The notes below the pieces were generated by a model. The model searched no databases, was not told where the DNA came from, and saw only the letters and a program-made list of their open reading frames with translations. Shown here piece after piece: positions 1 through 7,653 of a stretch of 64,000 bases of DNA; position 1 is the first letter of the stretch, and every line of letters begins with the position of its first letter. Source of the DNA: an uncultured Sphaerochaeta sp. (GTDB lineage: Bacteria; Spirochaetota; Spirochaetia; Sphaerochaetales; Sphaerochaetaceae); NCBI RefSeq assembly GCF_963677315.1, contig NZ_OY781939.1, positions 310,001 through 374,000 on the forward strand, in the 5' to 3' direction. Both the position numbers and the translations under genes were made by a program.

Positions 1-1
1 G

Positions 2-2455
2 CTTGCCATTCTGGTAGACCAATTGAAACAGGCCAAGCAAATTGCAGAGAAATCGGTTACACAACCGACGAAATTGCATCTTTCCCGGTCAAGCTACTTC
101 AAGTTGTTGCAGCGAGGTGACTCCTCCTGGGACTATGATGTCAACCATGATCTACTTACCCTCTTTGTGTTTGTTGGTGGACAACCCTATGTGGAACAGG
201 TTCATGGTTTCCTCAAAAGTAATGCTTCGATAAAAGCAATGCTTGCAGAAGATCGCCCACTGTTTCGCGAAGCGCTCAGGAAACGTATCGTTGAACCGGA
301 AGGAAGTCCCATACAGGTTCGTCTCACACTTTCATCTGGTTCATTCATTCCTGTGTTGATCTCCTGGTACTACATGTCCCATCGCATTGGAGGAAATGTT
401 GTTCGTTTTTCTCCCTTCGGATATATATCCCCAGAGAGTCCTCTGAAGGAGATTTTACAGGATTTCACCGTTGCTCTGCTCCATCTTGCTTGTGAGCGTG
501 ATACGGTCACCTTGCTCCTAGCGAATAGGAAATTCCATGAGATGTTCAATAGTGAAGAAAAAACACTGGGAAAAGACCCTCTAGGATGGCTTTTACCCTC
601 AGAAAGGAACAATGTGCTCTCACGAATGAGAAGCTTGCAGGAGAATCACCAAAGGGGAGAGACGTTCATGGTGGTAGGCCATGACAACCGATACTTCTCG
701 CTCACCTGTCAACTTGGAACCTGTTACGGTTATGTCCAGATGGTTACCTTAACCCTTCAGGATGTCAGTCGTGAACATAAATTGCAGCAACTGAACAAAC
801 GTATGCTGCCCTATATAGAACAGAGCAAGGAAGGTATTGCTGTATTCTCCCTGGAGTCGTACTCACTGGATCTGCAGTATGCCAATGAGACCCTTGCAGT
901 TCTCCTGGGGTATGAACGTGAGGATTTGATAGCACAACTCAAGAACAATGCAATTCAACTCTTCTATCCTGAGGATAGAACCCTGCTACTGCGTCATGTG
1001 GAAAGACAAAGCATGACGAGCATCACATCGGATCCTTTCAATCTCCGACTTGTCAAGAAAGATGGTGATATCATTTGGTGCAGGATTACGTTCCGCCAGA
1101 TGGGGATTCAGGGGAGAGGTGAGCCTTTCAGCTTGCTTATAGAAGACCTCTCTGAATCGATGCATGATGAAAAGGTACTGCAGCAAGTACAGGAACAACT
1201 GTCATTTGCCTTAAACCACAATCTGGTAACAGGTTTATATACACGACAGCGATTTTATGAGGCATGTCGTGAATTCCTTGATACTCATATTAATACCTCC
1301 TTTGTAATGGTGTACTGGAACATTGAACGGTTCTCAGTCTTGAATGAGTTGCTGGGATTTGATCGTGGAAATCAGGTTTTGCAACTCGTTGCTCGATCGT
1401 TGCGGGATTTCATCAAGGACCATGGAGTGTATGGACATGTTGGGGCAGACCATTTTGCTGCTTGCATACCCAAGGAAATGAGCAGCGCGAGCAAACTGAA
1501 ACAAGCCATCGATATTGAACATATCGGACAGGATATTGGATTACATCTTTCAATGGTTTTCGGTATGTATGAGATTGAAGATCCCAGTCAAGGTATTCCC
1601 TCTCTACTGGATAAAGCGCACAGTGCTTCAAAGATTTCACGATTTCGTAATAGGGAAGGGTATGCGTTCTATGAACCTTCCATTCGGAGTGATACGTTCA
1701 ATGAACAGGATGTACTCAATGAGATGCAGGGTGCTTTGGATGGCGGGCAGTTCACCTTCTTCCTACAACCCATTTATGATATCCAGGGAATGCACATACA
1801 CTCTGCAGAGGCGCTATCTCGATGGGTACATCCGACCAGAGGGGTGATTCCCCCAAAGCAATTCATACCTGTTTTCGAGAAATATGGTTTCATTACTGCG
1901 CTGGATATGTCAGTTCTCTCCAGTGTATGTGCATTCATAGCTGAGCAAAAGATCGATATTCCTATCTCTATCAATCTCAGCAGGATCGATGTAAACAACA
2001 AGAATATCGTGAAGCTTATCCTGCAAACCACAGAATCATATGCTGTAGATCACTCGTACATTCAGTTTGAGATTACTGAGAGTGCCTACATAGACAATCC
2101 TGTGCAGATGTCTGAGTTGGTCAGTGAACTGAAGAGCCATGGTTTTACCATCTTGATGGATGACTTCGGCAGTGGTTACTCCTCTCTGCATATGCTCTCC
2201 ACTTTGCCGATGGATATCATAAAGGTAGACCGTTCCTTTATTTATGAGATTGGTGAGAATAATCGCTCTAAAGCTGTGCTTTCCTCCATCATACAGATGG
2301 GAAAGGAACTGGGGATGGATATGGTGGTAGAGGGAGTGGAGAATGAGGGGCATCATGAATTCCTGAGTGAAGCCGGGGCTCTCTTTGGACAAGGATTCTA
2401 TTATCAGCGGCCAATGGAGAGAGAAGCTTTCCTTAAGTTGCTCATACATGGTTGA
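2..2455 (+). CDS. PAS-GGDEF-EAL signalling protein, 5' end outside window
   Basis: The frame is open to the left edge, so the N-terminus is missing; the TTG at 23 is probably not the start. The first ~30 residues resemble the end of a LacI-type ligand-binding domain (a PTKLHLSRSS stretch), so a sugar-type sensor may be fused upstream. Numbering from position 23, PAS-like segments lie near residues 30-130, 140-260 and 265-390, a GGDEF-like domain at 400-555 and an EAL domain at 570-805. The GGDEF motif reads GADHF (residues 474-478), so cyclase activity is doubtful. The EAL domain keeps EAL (596-598), the NLS and ITES strands, DDFGSGYSS, KVDRSF and VEGVE, so it should hydrolyse c-di-GMP. The degenerate GGDEF may bind GTP as a regulator (inference). 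Confidence 0.9.
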   Translation, partial: LAILVDQLKQAKQIAEKSVTQPTKLHLSRSSYFKLLQRGDSSWDYDVNHDLLTLFVFVGGQPYVEQVHGFLKSNASIKAMLAEDRPLFREALRKRIVEPEGSPIQVRLTLSSGSFIPVLISWYYMSHRIGGNVVRFSPFGYISPESPLKEILQDFTVALLHLACERDTVTLLLANRKFHEMFNSEEKTLGKDPLGWLLPSERNNVLSRMRSLQENHQRGETFMVVGHDNRYFSLTCQLGTCYGYVQMVTLTLQDVSREHKLQQLNKRMLPYIEQSKEGIAVFSLESYSLDLQYANETLAVLLGYEREDLIAQLKNNAIQLFYPEDRTLLLRHVERQSMTSITSDPFNLRLVKKDGDIIWCRITFRQMGIQGRGEPFSLLIEDLSESMHDEKVLQQVQEQLSFALNHNLVTGLYTRQRFYEACREFLDTHINTSFVMVYWNIERFSVLNELLGFDRGNQVLQLVARSLRDFIKDHGVYGHVGADHFAACIPKEMSSASKLKQAIDIEHIGQDIGLHLSMVFGMYEIEDPSQGIPSLLDKAHSASKISRFRNREGYAFYEPSIRSDTFNEQDVLNEMQGALDGGQFTFFLQPIYDIQGMHIHSAEALSRWVHPTRGVIPPKQFIPVFEKYGFITALDMSVLSSVCAFIAEQKIDIPISINLSRIDVNNKNIVKLILQTTESYAVDHSYIQFEITESAYIDNPVQMSELVSELKSHGFTILMDDFGSGYSSLHMLSTLPMDIIKVDRSFIYEIGENNRSKAVLSSIIQMGKELGMDMVVEGVENEGHHEFLSEAGALFGQGFYYQRPMEREAFLKLLIHG

Positions 2456-2491
2456 CAGTTTTCCTCTCTTTGTGATACGTTCTGTTTCATC

Positions 2492-2563
2492 GGCCGGATA
2501 GCTCAGCGGGAGAGCGGTTGCCTTACACGCAACTGGTCGGGGGTTCAAATCCCTCTCCGGTCA
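2492..2563 (+). tRNA. tRNA-Val (anticodon TAC)
   Basis: A full cloverleaf can be drawn. The acceptor arms GGCCGGA and TCCGGTC pair with one G-T, the D stem is GCTC/GAGC, the anticodon stem is GTTGC/GCAAC with loop CTTACAC (anticodon TAC, reads GUA), and the T arm is GGGGG-TTCAAAT-CCCTC. The discriminator is A; CCA is not encoded. A strong terminator follows at once. Confidence 0.96.
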
Positions 2564-2566
2564 TAG

Positions 2567-2592
2567 ACGCACTCTTCACAGAGTGCGTTTTT
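2567..2592 (+). terminator. Intrinsic terminator after tRNA-Val
   Basis: A perfect 9-bp stem, ACGCACTCT / AGAGTGCGT, with loop TCAC, is followed by a run of T. It ends the tRNA transcript and probably also the signalling gene upstream. Confidence 0.9.
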
Positions 2593-2610
2593 GCTTTGAT
2601 AGGGGTACTA

Positions 2611-2639
2611 TTGCCGCTCAAAATGGTTGTGAGTATAGT
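2611..2639 (+). promoter_or_regulatory. Sigma-70-type promoter for the CmpB-like/yggS operon
   Basis: TTGCCG and TATAGT are separated by 17 nt, 24 nt upstream of the start of the following gene, which has the ribosome site GAGGGG at 2653-2658. Called by eye. Confidence 0.5.
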
Positions 2640-2663
2640 AGTATCAGACAATGAGGGGATGGT

Positions 2664-3473
2664 ATGGATCTGACGTTGTTGATCTGGTATTTTTTCTGTT
2701 ATTCTATTCTTGGTTATATAGTTGAGGTTCTGTATTGTTCCATAAGACAGGGCACTCTCGTAAACCGTGGATTTCTTCATGGACCCTATCTTCCCATCTA
2801 TGGATTTGGAGCGGTGTTGGTCATTTTCGTCTTTGCAAGATTTTCCAACAATCCACTTATCCTGTTTTTTATCGCTGTCATTGGTACCAGCATCCTGGAA
2901 TATGCAACAGGGTATCTTTCTGAGACACTGTTTTCCATCAGATTATGGGATTACTCCTCTACACGCTTCAATCTCAAGGGAAGGGTCTGCCTCCTCAATT
3001 CAACACTCTTTGGATTGCTCTCACTGTTTGTCACCTATGGCGTTCATCCCCATCTCTCAGCGATTTTCGATCATTTCACTCCAGCTTTCATGGAGCATGG
3101 GGCAAAAATCATCATCGTATTGCTTAGTGTTGATACCACCAGCTCAGTACTGGGAATGAGTGCCTTCCAGAAGCAGCTTGCTGAATTCAGGGAGAAGAGG
3201 GGGGAGATTGAAAATCGCCTGAAAGTGCTTCGCCAATTCAAAGAGAACAAGATGCTTGAAGGTTTGCGTGTAAAGTTGGATACTGAATTGGATGAGTTGC
3301 GTATGCGTCTCAGTATTTCTGCCAAACGAATCTTGCACGCATTTCCCTCGCTGACAAGCAGCAATGAGGAAAAGCGGTTGTTGCTGGAAGCATTGAGAAA
3401 AACCATACGGGAGACCGCCTTGCACAAGAAGTTGCATGACAAGAATCATAGGAGCGACAAGAGAGATGATTGA
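2664..3473 (+). CDS. CmpB-like membrane protein (putative ABC transporter type IV family, PF06541-like)
   Basis: A 269-residue integral membrane protein. Residues 1-150 hold about four hydrophobic segments, and residues 30-50 carry the family-like stretch NRGFLHGPYLPIYGFG. The C-terminal ~110 residues are charged and helical, probably a cytoplasmic coiled coil. The family is labelled 'ABC transporter permease' in databases but its function is not established. GAGGGG precedes the ATG. It starts a tight operon with the PLP-binding protein, whose start lies inside its 3' end. Confidence 0.82.
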   Translation: MDLTLLIWYFFCYSILGYIVEVLYCSIRQGTLVNRGFLHGPYLPIYGFGAVLVIFVFARFSNNPLILFFIAVIGTSILEYATGYLSETLFSIRLWDYSSTRFNLKGRVCLLNSTLFGLLSLFVTYGVHPHLSAIFDHFTPAFMEHGAKIIIVLLSVDTTSSVLGMSAFQKQLAEFREKRGEIENRLKVLRQFKENKMLEGLRVKLDTELDELRMRLSISAKRILHAFPSLTSSNEEKRLLLEALRKTIRETALHKKLHDKNHRSDKRDD

Positions 3474-4149
3474 GTTACGGGAGCACTATCAGGAAATATT
3501 GGAAAGCTTGGGTGAAGCTGCAAGGATTGCGGGGAGAAAACCAAGTGACATTACGCTGATGGCAGTAAGCAAGACCCGTACCTACCAAGAAATGCTGGAC
3601 CTGTATTCGTGTGGACAGTTCCTTTATGGGGAAAATCGTGTGCAGGAAGTACAGGAGAAGGTTCCCCAAGCAAGACCGGAAGGGATGAGACTGCACCTGA
3701 TAGGGCACCTGCAGTCCAATAAGGCAAAGAAAGCGGTAGAGCTCTTCGATGGAATTGATAGTGTCGATTCGCTGAAACTTGCCAAGAAAATTGAAGGATA
3801 TCTTTCCCGTCCATTTCCCATCCTGCTTGAACTCAAGACAGCACAAGAAGAGTCCAAAAGTGGGTTCTCTTCTGAGGATGAGCTCTTCTCCGCACTTGAT
3901 GTCATCATGCAAAGTACCTATCTCCAGGTACGTGGGTTGATGACCATTGGTCCGCTGGATGGAGATGAGAAGATGGTAAGAACAGCGTTCTCACGACTGA
4001 GAAAGGCTTATGATGCGGTGCAAAAGCGATTTGCCCCACCATCATTCGATACCCTGAGCATGGGTATGAGTGGTGACTATCGTCTGGCTATCGAGGAAGG
4101 TTCCAACCTGGTAAGGATTGGCACAAAGCTGTTCGGGAAACGGGGGTGA
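3466..4149 (+). CDS. YggS/PROSC-type pyridoxal phosphate homeostasis protein
   Basis: A TIM-barrel PLP-binding protein that buffers free pyridoxal 5'-phosphate and has no known catalytic activity. Hallmarks are LMAVSKTRTY with the PLP-linking Lys near residue 36, YGENRVQE, LHLIGHLQSNKAK, a SVDS segment, GLMTIGP and LSMGMSGDY. The length (227 aa from this start) is normal. The ATG at 3466 is preferred to the in-frame 3436 because AAGAGAG lies just upstream and the protein then starts where homologues do. It overlaps the preceding gene by 8 nt and is followed without a gap by a small membrane protein. Confidence 0.93.
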   Translation: MIELREHYQEILESLGEAARIAGRKPSDITLMAVSKTRTYQEMLDLYSCGQFLYGENRVQEVQEKVPQARPEGMRLHLIGHLQSNKAKKAVELFDGIDSVDSLKLAKKIEGYLSRPFPILLELKTAQEESKSGFSSEDELFSALDVIMQSTYLQVRGLMTIGPLDGDEKMVRTAFSRLRKAYDAVQKRFAPPSFDTLSMGMSGDYRLAIEEGSNLVRIGTKLFGKRG

Positions 4150-4151
4150 GC

Positions 4152-4493
4152 ATGCGCCGTACCATGGTAATCCTATTGCTGCTGCTCATGATCTTCCCCT
4201 TGCAGCTTTCAGCTGACCAGCTCAAGGGGTATGAGCCCTATGAGGAAGAAGAGTTTCCTCTCTGGAGTTATAAGATCAGGAGAGCTGAGACACTTTTCTT
4301 CGGTTCCATGGTTATCACGATCCCGGTAGCTGCATTGCTCTATCGAGTTGCAGTGGATTCCGAGCTCATCACCACTCCATCCAGTGAACTGCAAGGCTTC
4401 CTCATGCAAGGTTCGATTGCAGCCGGTCTTTCACTGGGAATTTCACTTGCCGATTATATCATCGGCGAAGTGGGGAGTACCCATGGGCGTTAA
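4152..4493 (+). CDS. Small membrane or exported protein of unknown function
   Basis: 113 residues. The N-terminus is a clear signal sequence or membrane helix (RRTMVILLLLLMIFPLQLSA), then an acidic stretch, then two hydrophobic segments near residues 48-65 and 82-102. No family is recognised. The ATG at 4152 is chosen over the GTG at 4146, which overlaps the yggS stop. Translational coupling on both sides (its end overlaps the next start by 11 nt) supports that it is real. Confidence 0.65.
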   Translation: MRRTMVILLLLLMIFPLQLSADQLKGYEPYEEEEFPLWSYKIRRAETLFFGSMVITIPVAALLYRVAVDSELITTPSSELQGFLMQGSIAAGLSLGISLADYIIGEVGSTHGR

Positions 4494-5490
4494 GAATGGG
4501 AGGGTAGACCTCGTTGTAGAATCCTTGGAACATCCCCTTCGTTTGGATGTCTATGTTGCAAGCCATACCGATATCATCTCACGTTCTACCTTGAGTGAAG
4601 CAGACACAACGATTGAGCTCAATGGCAAGACAAGCAAGAAGAGCAAGCTTGTCAGAAAAGGTGACCGCATAAGCATCCACTTCAGCCAGTCATTCTTTGA
4701 AGGAATTGAAGGGGAAGATATTCCTCTCACTGTCCTGTATGAGGATGAGGATCTTCTGGTTATCAACAAGGAACAAGGGATGGTGGTACACCCTGCAAAT
4801 GGAAATATCGAACATACCCTGGTCAATGCATTGGTCCATCGATACGGCAAACAGTTCTGCGAGGAACTGCAGGATGACACAGAAGATGAACAAGAGGTAG
4901 ATCTCTCCAGCCCTGCCGTACGTCCTGGCATTGTGCATCGCCTGGACAAGGATACCAGTGGGGTATTGGTGGTTGCGAGAAATCGCATAAGCCACAGACA
5001 TCTCTCTGCCCAGTTCAAGGACCGAACGACGAAGAAAATCTATATTGCCTTGGTAAGAGGAGTTTTTAAGCAGAGACAGGGTATCATAGAGAAACATCTG
5101 AAACGTGACCCCAAGGACAGAAAGAAATTCACCACGTGTGCTGATGATGAAGGAAGATATGCCAAGACTGAATATCAGGTTTTAAGACAGTACCGTGGGT
5201 TTGCTCTCTTGAGGATCACACTCCACACCGGACGAACTCATCAGATCAGGGTGCATTTAAGCAAGGAAGGTCACCCGATCATCGGCGATCCCATCTATGG
5301 GAAGGATGATGGACAAACCTTGATGTTGCACGCCCTTCTTCTTGAACTTGACAATCCGTCAACCGGAGAAAGATTGCGTTTCATTGCCGCAATGCCAGAA
5401 CGATTTCGCTCCTTTGTAGATTCTACTCGTCCTCTCTCCAATTCTGGCGCTCGGTCTCAATCTTACCCAACTGCAAGAGATCGTGGTTGA
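4483..5490 (+). CDS. RluA-family 23S rRNA pseudouridine synthase
   Basis: 335 residues. An S4 RNA-binding domain covers about residues 1-80. The catalytic domain has the motif GIVHRLDKDTSGVLVVAR, whose second Asp is the family nucleophile. HTGRTHQIRVHL and GDPIYG are also family motifs. It isomerises uridines in rRNA, RluD/RluC-like; the exact sites cannot be read from sequence. The ATG at 4483 is used because the longer frame from 4348 only reads through the previous gene. The last 68 nt overlap the convergent hydrolase gene, so the two transcripts are complementary at their 3' ends. Confidence 0.93.
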   Translation: MGVKNGRVDLVVESLEHPLRLDVYVASHTDIISRSTLSEADTTIELNGKTSKKSKLVRKGDRISIHFSQSFFEGIEGEDIPLTVLYEDEDLLVINKEQGMVVHPANGNIEHTLVNALVHRYGKQFCEELQDDTEDEQEVDLSSPAVRPGIVHRLDKDTSGVLVVARNRISHRHLSAQFKDRTTKKIYIALVRGVFKQRQGIIEKHLKRDPKDRKKFTTCADDEGRYAKTEYQVLRQYRGFALLRITLHTGRTHQIRVHLSKEGHPIIGDPIYGKDDGQTLMLHALLLELDNPSTGERLRFIAAMPERFRSFVDSTRPLSNSGARSQSYPTARDRG

Positions 5491-6031
5491 ACATACGCTC
5501 GATTCTCAATTTGCTTGCTGTGCCATGTCCTGGAAAGAGCAGGATGTTCTCATCGAGCTTCATCAGTTTCTGGTTGATGGATGAGATAAGAAGCGCTTGC
5601 TCCCGGTATCCAGGTGTTGATCCTATTCTCCCACAAAGTAGCGTATCACCAGTAAACAATGCGTGATCAATTCTATACACCATGCTGTCCAAACTGTGAC
5701 CAGGAATATGAATGACCTCAATCTCCAAACCACAAAGATTTAGAACCTCTGCATCCTCAATTGGATGATAGAGGAACTCGTAGCTACTGAAGGCTGAGGC
5801 GTGGACCTCAACATCGTAGATCTTTTTCAAGGTACCGAGTCCTTCTGTGTGGGAAGGGTGTCTGTGGGTGAGCAACACATGTTTCAATTGGTAACGATTT
5901 GCCTCTATCAAGTTGATCAACTCCGTATCTACATGACCTGGATCGATTAAGAGGGCGTCACTGCCCTCCTTGCGGGCAACGAGATAGGTATTGCAGAAAC
6001 CAACAACAGAGAAATGCTGATAGATATTCAA
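5423..6031 (-). CDS. Metallo-beta-lactamase-fold hydrolase (glyoxalase II-like)
   Basis: About 202 residues with the MBL fold: GFCNTYLV, LLIDPGH, LLTHRHPSHTEG, HIPGHSLDS, FTGDTLLCG and LFPGHG. The metal motif normally reads HxHxDH; here it is HRHPSH, so the Asp that helps hold the second metal is Ser. The protein may bind one metal or have altered chemistry (inference). The start is the TTG at 6031, which overlaps the upstream stop as TTGA and has GGAGG about 8 nt before it. It is coupled to the pentapeptide-like gene and convergent with rluA. Confidence 0.85.
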   Translation of the reverse strand: MNIYQHFSVVGFCNTYLVARKEGSDALLIDPGHVDTELINLIEANRYQLKHVLLTHRHPSHTEGLGTLKKIYDVEVHASAFSSYEFLYHPIEDAEVLNLCGLEIEVIHIPGHSLDSMVYRIDHALFTGDTLLCGRIGSTPGYREQALLISSINQKLMKLDENILLFPGHGTASKLRIERMFNHDLLQLGKIETERQNWREDE

Positions 6032-6606
6032 AAGCGTGCCTCCTCCCAATTGGAGTAGCGGAAGGAGACGCGTCTCCTGTCAGTATAGACAAAGTCGGCT
6101 TTCTTCAAGTTGCAATCCTCAAAATCAGTATCCCTGAGGAAACTTGAATTGAAGGTCGAAAAGTAGAGGTCACAGTCTCCGAATGAACAACGAAGTGTGT
6201 CAATTCCACTGAAATTGGTATGCATGATCATGCTACCTGAGAAATCACAGTCGATCATCTTGCTACCGGAAAATACACTGTAGCGGGAGATGATACTGTT
6301 GAATTTGCACTTTTCGAAGAGACAAAAATCGAAAAAACTGTTGAGTAAGGTGACTTGTGAGAAATCCACACCTCGAAAAGTGCACCAAGCCATGTTGGAG
6401 GCAGAAATGGTCTTCTTGCCCAAGGTTAGGTTGTCAAACTCACTACCAGTCAAAGAATAGTCAACAATATCGTTGCTGTCGGTTAGCCGATTAAGACAAT
6501 CCTGGTAGAGCTCGTCTTGGTTCTCGCTATGACGAAAACAATAGTTACCTTCATTGCATACATAGGTATGGCAGAGTGGGTGAGAGCACGTTTTAAAACT
6601 GAACAT
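6028..6606 (-). CDS. Pentapeptide-repeat-like protein with N-terminal Cys/His cluster
   Basis: 192 residues. The N-terminus has a possible zinc site: C7, C12, C17, C23 and H26, spaced C-x4-C-x4-C-x5-C-x2-H. From about residue 60 there are repeated five-residue units with a central Phe/Leu (FSQVT, FEKCK, FSGSK, FSGSM, FGDCD, FEDCN), which would form a right-handed quadrilateral beta-helix. Pentapeptide proteins have varied roles, some as DNA mimics, so no function is assigned. I see no ribosome site before the ATG, and the promoter predicted upstream would start the mRNA at or next to it. Confidence 0.75.
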   Translation of the reverse strand: MFSFKTCSHPLCHTYVCNEGNYCFRHSENQDELYQDCLNRLTDSNDIVDYSLTGSEFDNLTLGKKTISASNMAWCTFRGVDFSQVTLLNSFFDFCLFEKCKFNSIISRYSVFSGSKMIDCDFSGSMIMHTNFSGIDTLRCSFGDCDLYFSTFNSSFLRDTDFEDCNLKKADFVYTDRRRVSFRYSNWEEARF

Positions 6607-6612
6607 AGCATT

Positions 6613-6640
6613 ACAGTATCAAATACCATCTGGTTGTCAA
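6613..6640 (-). promoter_or_regulatory. Promoter for the pentapeptide-like/MBL pair, possibly leaderless
   Basis: On the reverse strand TTGACA (6640-6635) and TACTGT (6618-6613) are 16 nt apart. A start 6-7 nt downstream falls at about 6606, the A of the ATG. It shares sequence with the divergent rsgA promoter. Confidence 0.5.
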
Positions 6641-6662
6641 GAGCCCCGTTTGCAGATACAGT
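6634..6662 (+). promoter_or_regulatory. Promoter for rsgA-mutS2
   Basis: TTGTCA and TACAGT are 17 nt apart, giving a predicted start near 6669 and a leader of about 16 nt that includes GGGAGC before the ATG at 6685. It overlaps the reverse-strand promoter, so both cannot be occupied at once. Confidence 0.5.
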
Positions 6663-6684
6663 ACTTCCTGGGAGCTATAAAGAG

Positions 6685-7653
6685 ATGCAAACAGGCCTGA
6701 TAACCAGAGGGATCAACAATATTTATACGGTGGAGTCTTCAGGAAACTCCTATCTTTGCCGTATCAAGGGAAAACAGTTGTTCCAAGTTACCGATGAGTA
6801 CAATCCACTTGCCGTAGGGGACCAGGTATCCTTTGTCCTTACCAATGAGGGAGAGGGTTTGATCACGGAACGGCTCGAGAGACGTAACTGTTTCCAGCGC
6901 TGGAATGCGAAGAAAGGATGTAATCAGACCGTGGTAGCCAACATGGATTTGGTCGTCTGTGTAAGCAGTGTTGAAAGTCCTCCTTTCAGGCCACGATTCA
7001 TCGACCGGGTAATAGCTTGCTCCCGTAAAGCACCGGTTATGATTATCCTGAACAAGAGTGACATCCTTCTCACTGAGGAGGAACATGAGCGCTTTTCCCT
7101 TTACGGTAAACTTGGGTATCAGACGATGGCGGTCAGTGCTGCCAATGGAGAGAATCTTGATCGATTGCATCAGGTTCTTAAGGGTAAGACAGTGGCATTT
7201 GTCGGACAGAGTGGGGTTGGAAAATCCACGTTGATCAACCGATTGCTGGGAGTAGAGCAAAAGACAGGTGAAATCTCCCATAAGTATAATCGTGGTCGGC
7301 ATACCACCAATCATGCTCTGTTGTTGCATGGTCCTGATTTTACGATTGCAGATACGCCTGGGGTAAGGGAGTTTCTCGTACCACACACCGATCCCCACGA
7401 ATTAAGCGATGCTTTTCCTGAGTTTGCGGAGTTTGCAGGCTCATGTACGTATGAAGGATGCCTGCATCAGGGAGAACCTGGATGCAAGGTGATGGAAGCA
7501 GTGGAACAGGATCTCATTCACTACGATAGATATGAGAGCTATCTCAGGATGCTTGCTTCCCTTGATGAAAAGAAACCTGAATGGATGGGAAAGAATGACC
7601 GTTCAAAATCCTGGGTCAAACGAATGGAGAGAGATGAATCACAAGAGTATTGA
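6685..7653 (+). CDS. rsgA: Ribosome small-subunit-dependent GTPase RsgA
   Basis: 322 residues, a circularly permuted GTPase that checks 30S maturation. An N-terminal OB-fold spans about residues 1-70. The G motifs appear in permuted order: NKSD (G4) first, then GQSGVGKST (G1), RHTT and DTPGVREF (G3). The C-terminal zinc finger is visible as CTYEGCLHQGEPGC. The ATG at 6685 gives the normal N-terminus; the longer frame from 6517 runs back into the divergent gene. Its 3' end overlaps the mutS2 start by 20 nt. Confidence 0.96.
   Translation: MQTGLITRGINNIYTVESSGNSYLCRIKGKQLFQVTDEYNPLAVGDQVSFVLTNEGEGLITERLERRNCFQRWNAKKGCNQTVVANMDLVVCVSSVESPPFRPRFIDRVIACSRKAPVMIILNKSDILLTEEEHERFSLYGKLGYQTMAVSAANGENLDRLHQVLKGKTVAFVGQSGVGKSTLINRLLGVEQKTGEISHKYNRGRHTTNHALLLHGPDFTIADTPGVREFLVPHTDPHELSDAFPEFAEFAGSCTYEGCLHQGEPGCKVMEAVEQDLIHYDRYESYLRMLASLDEKKPEWMGKNDRSKSWVKRMERDESQEY

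Noticed and set aside
2492..2563. tRNA-Val as an integration site for a mobile element
   Set aside because: No integrase nearby and no repeat of the tRNA 3' end seen downstream; the flanks are housekeeping genes.
6739..7398. 219-residue reverse-strand frame inside rsgA
   Set aside because: Antisense to the conserved GTPase; no recognisable motifs.
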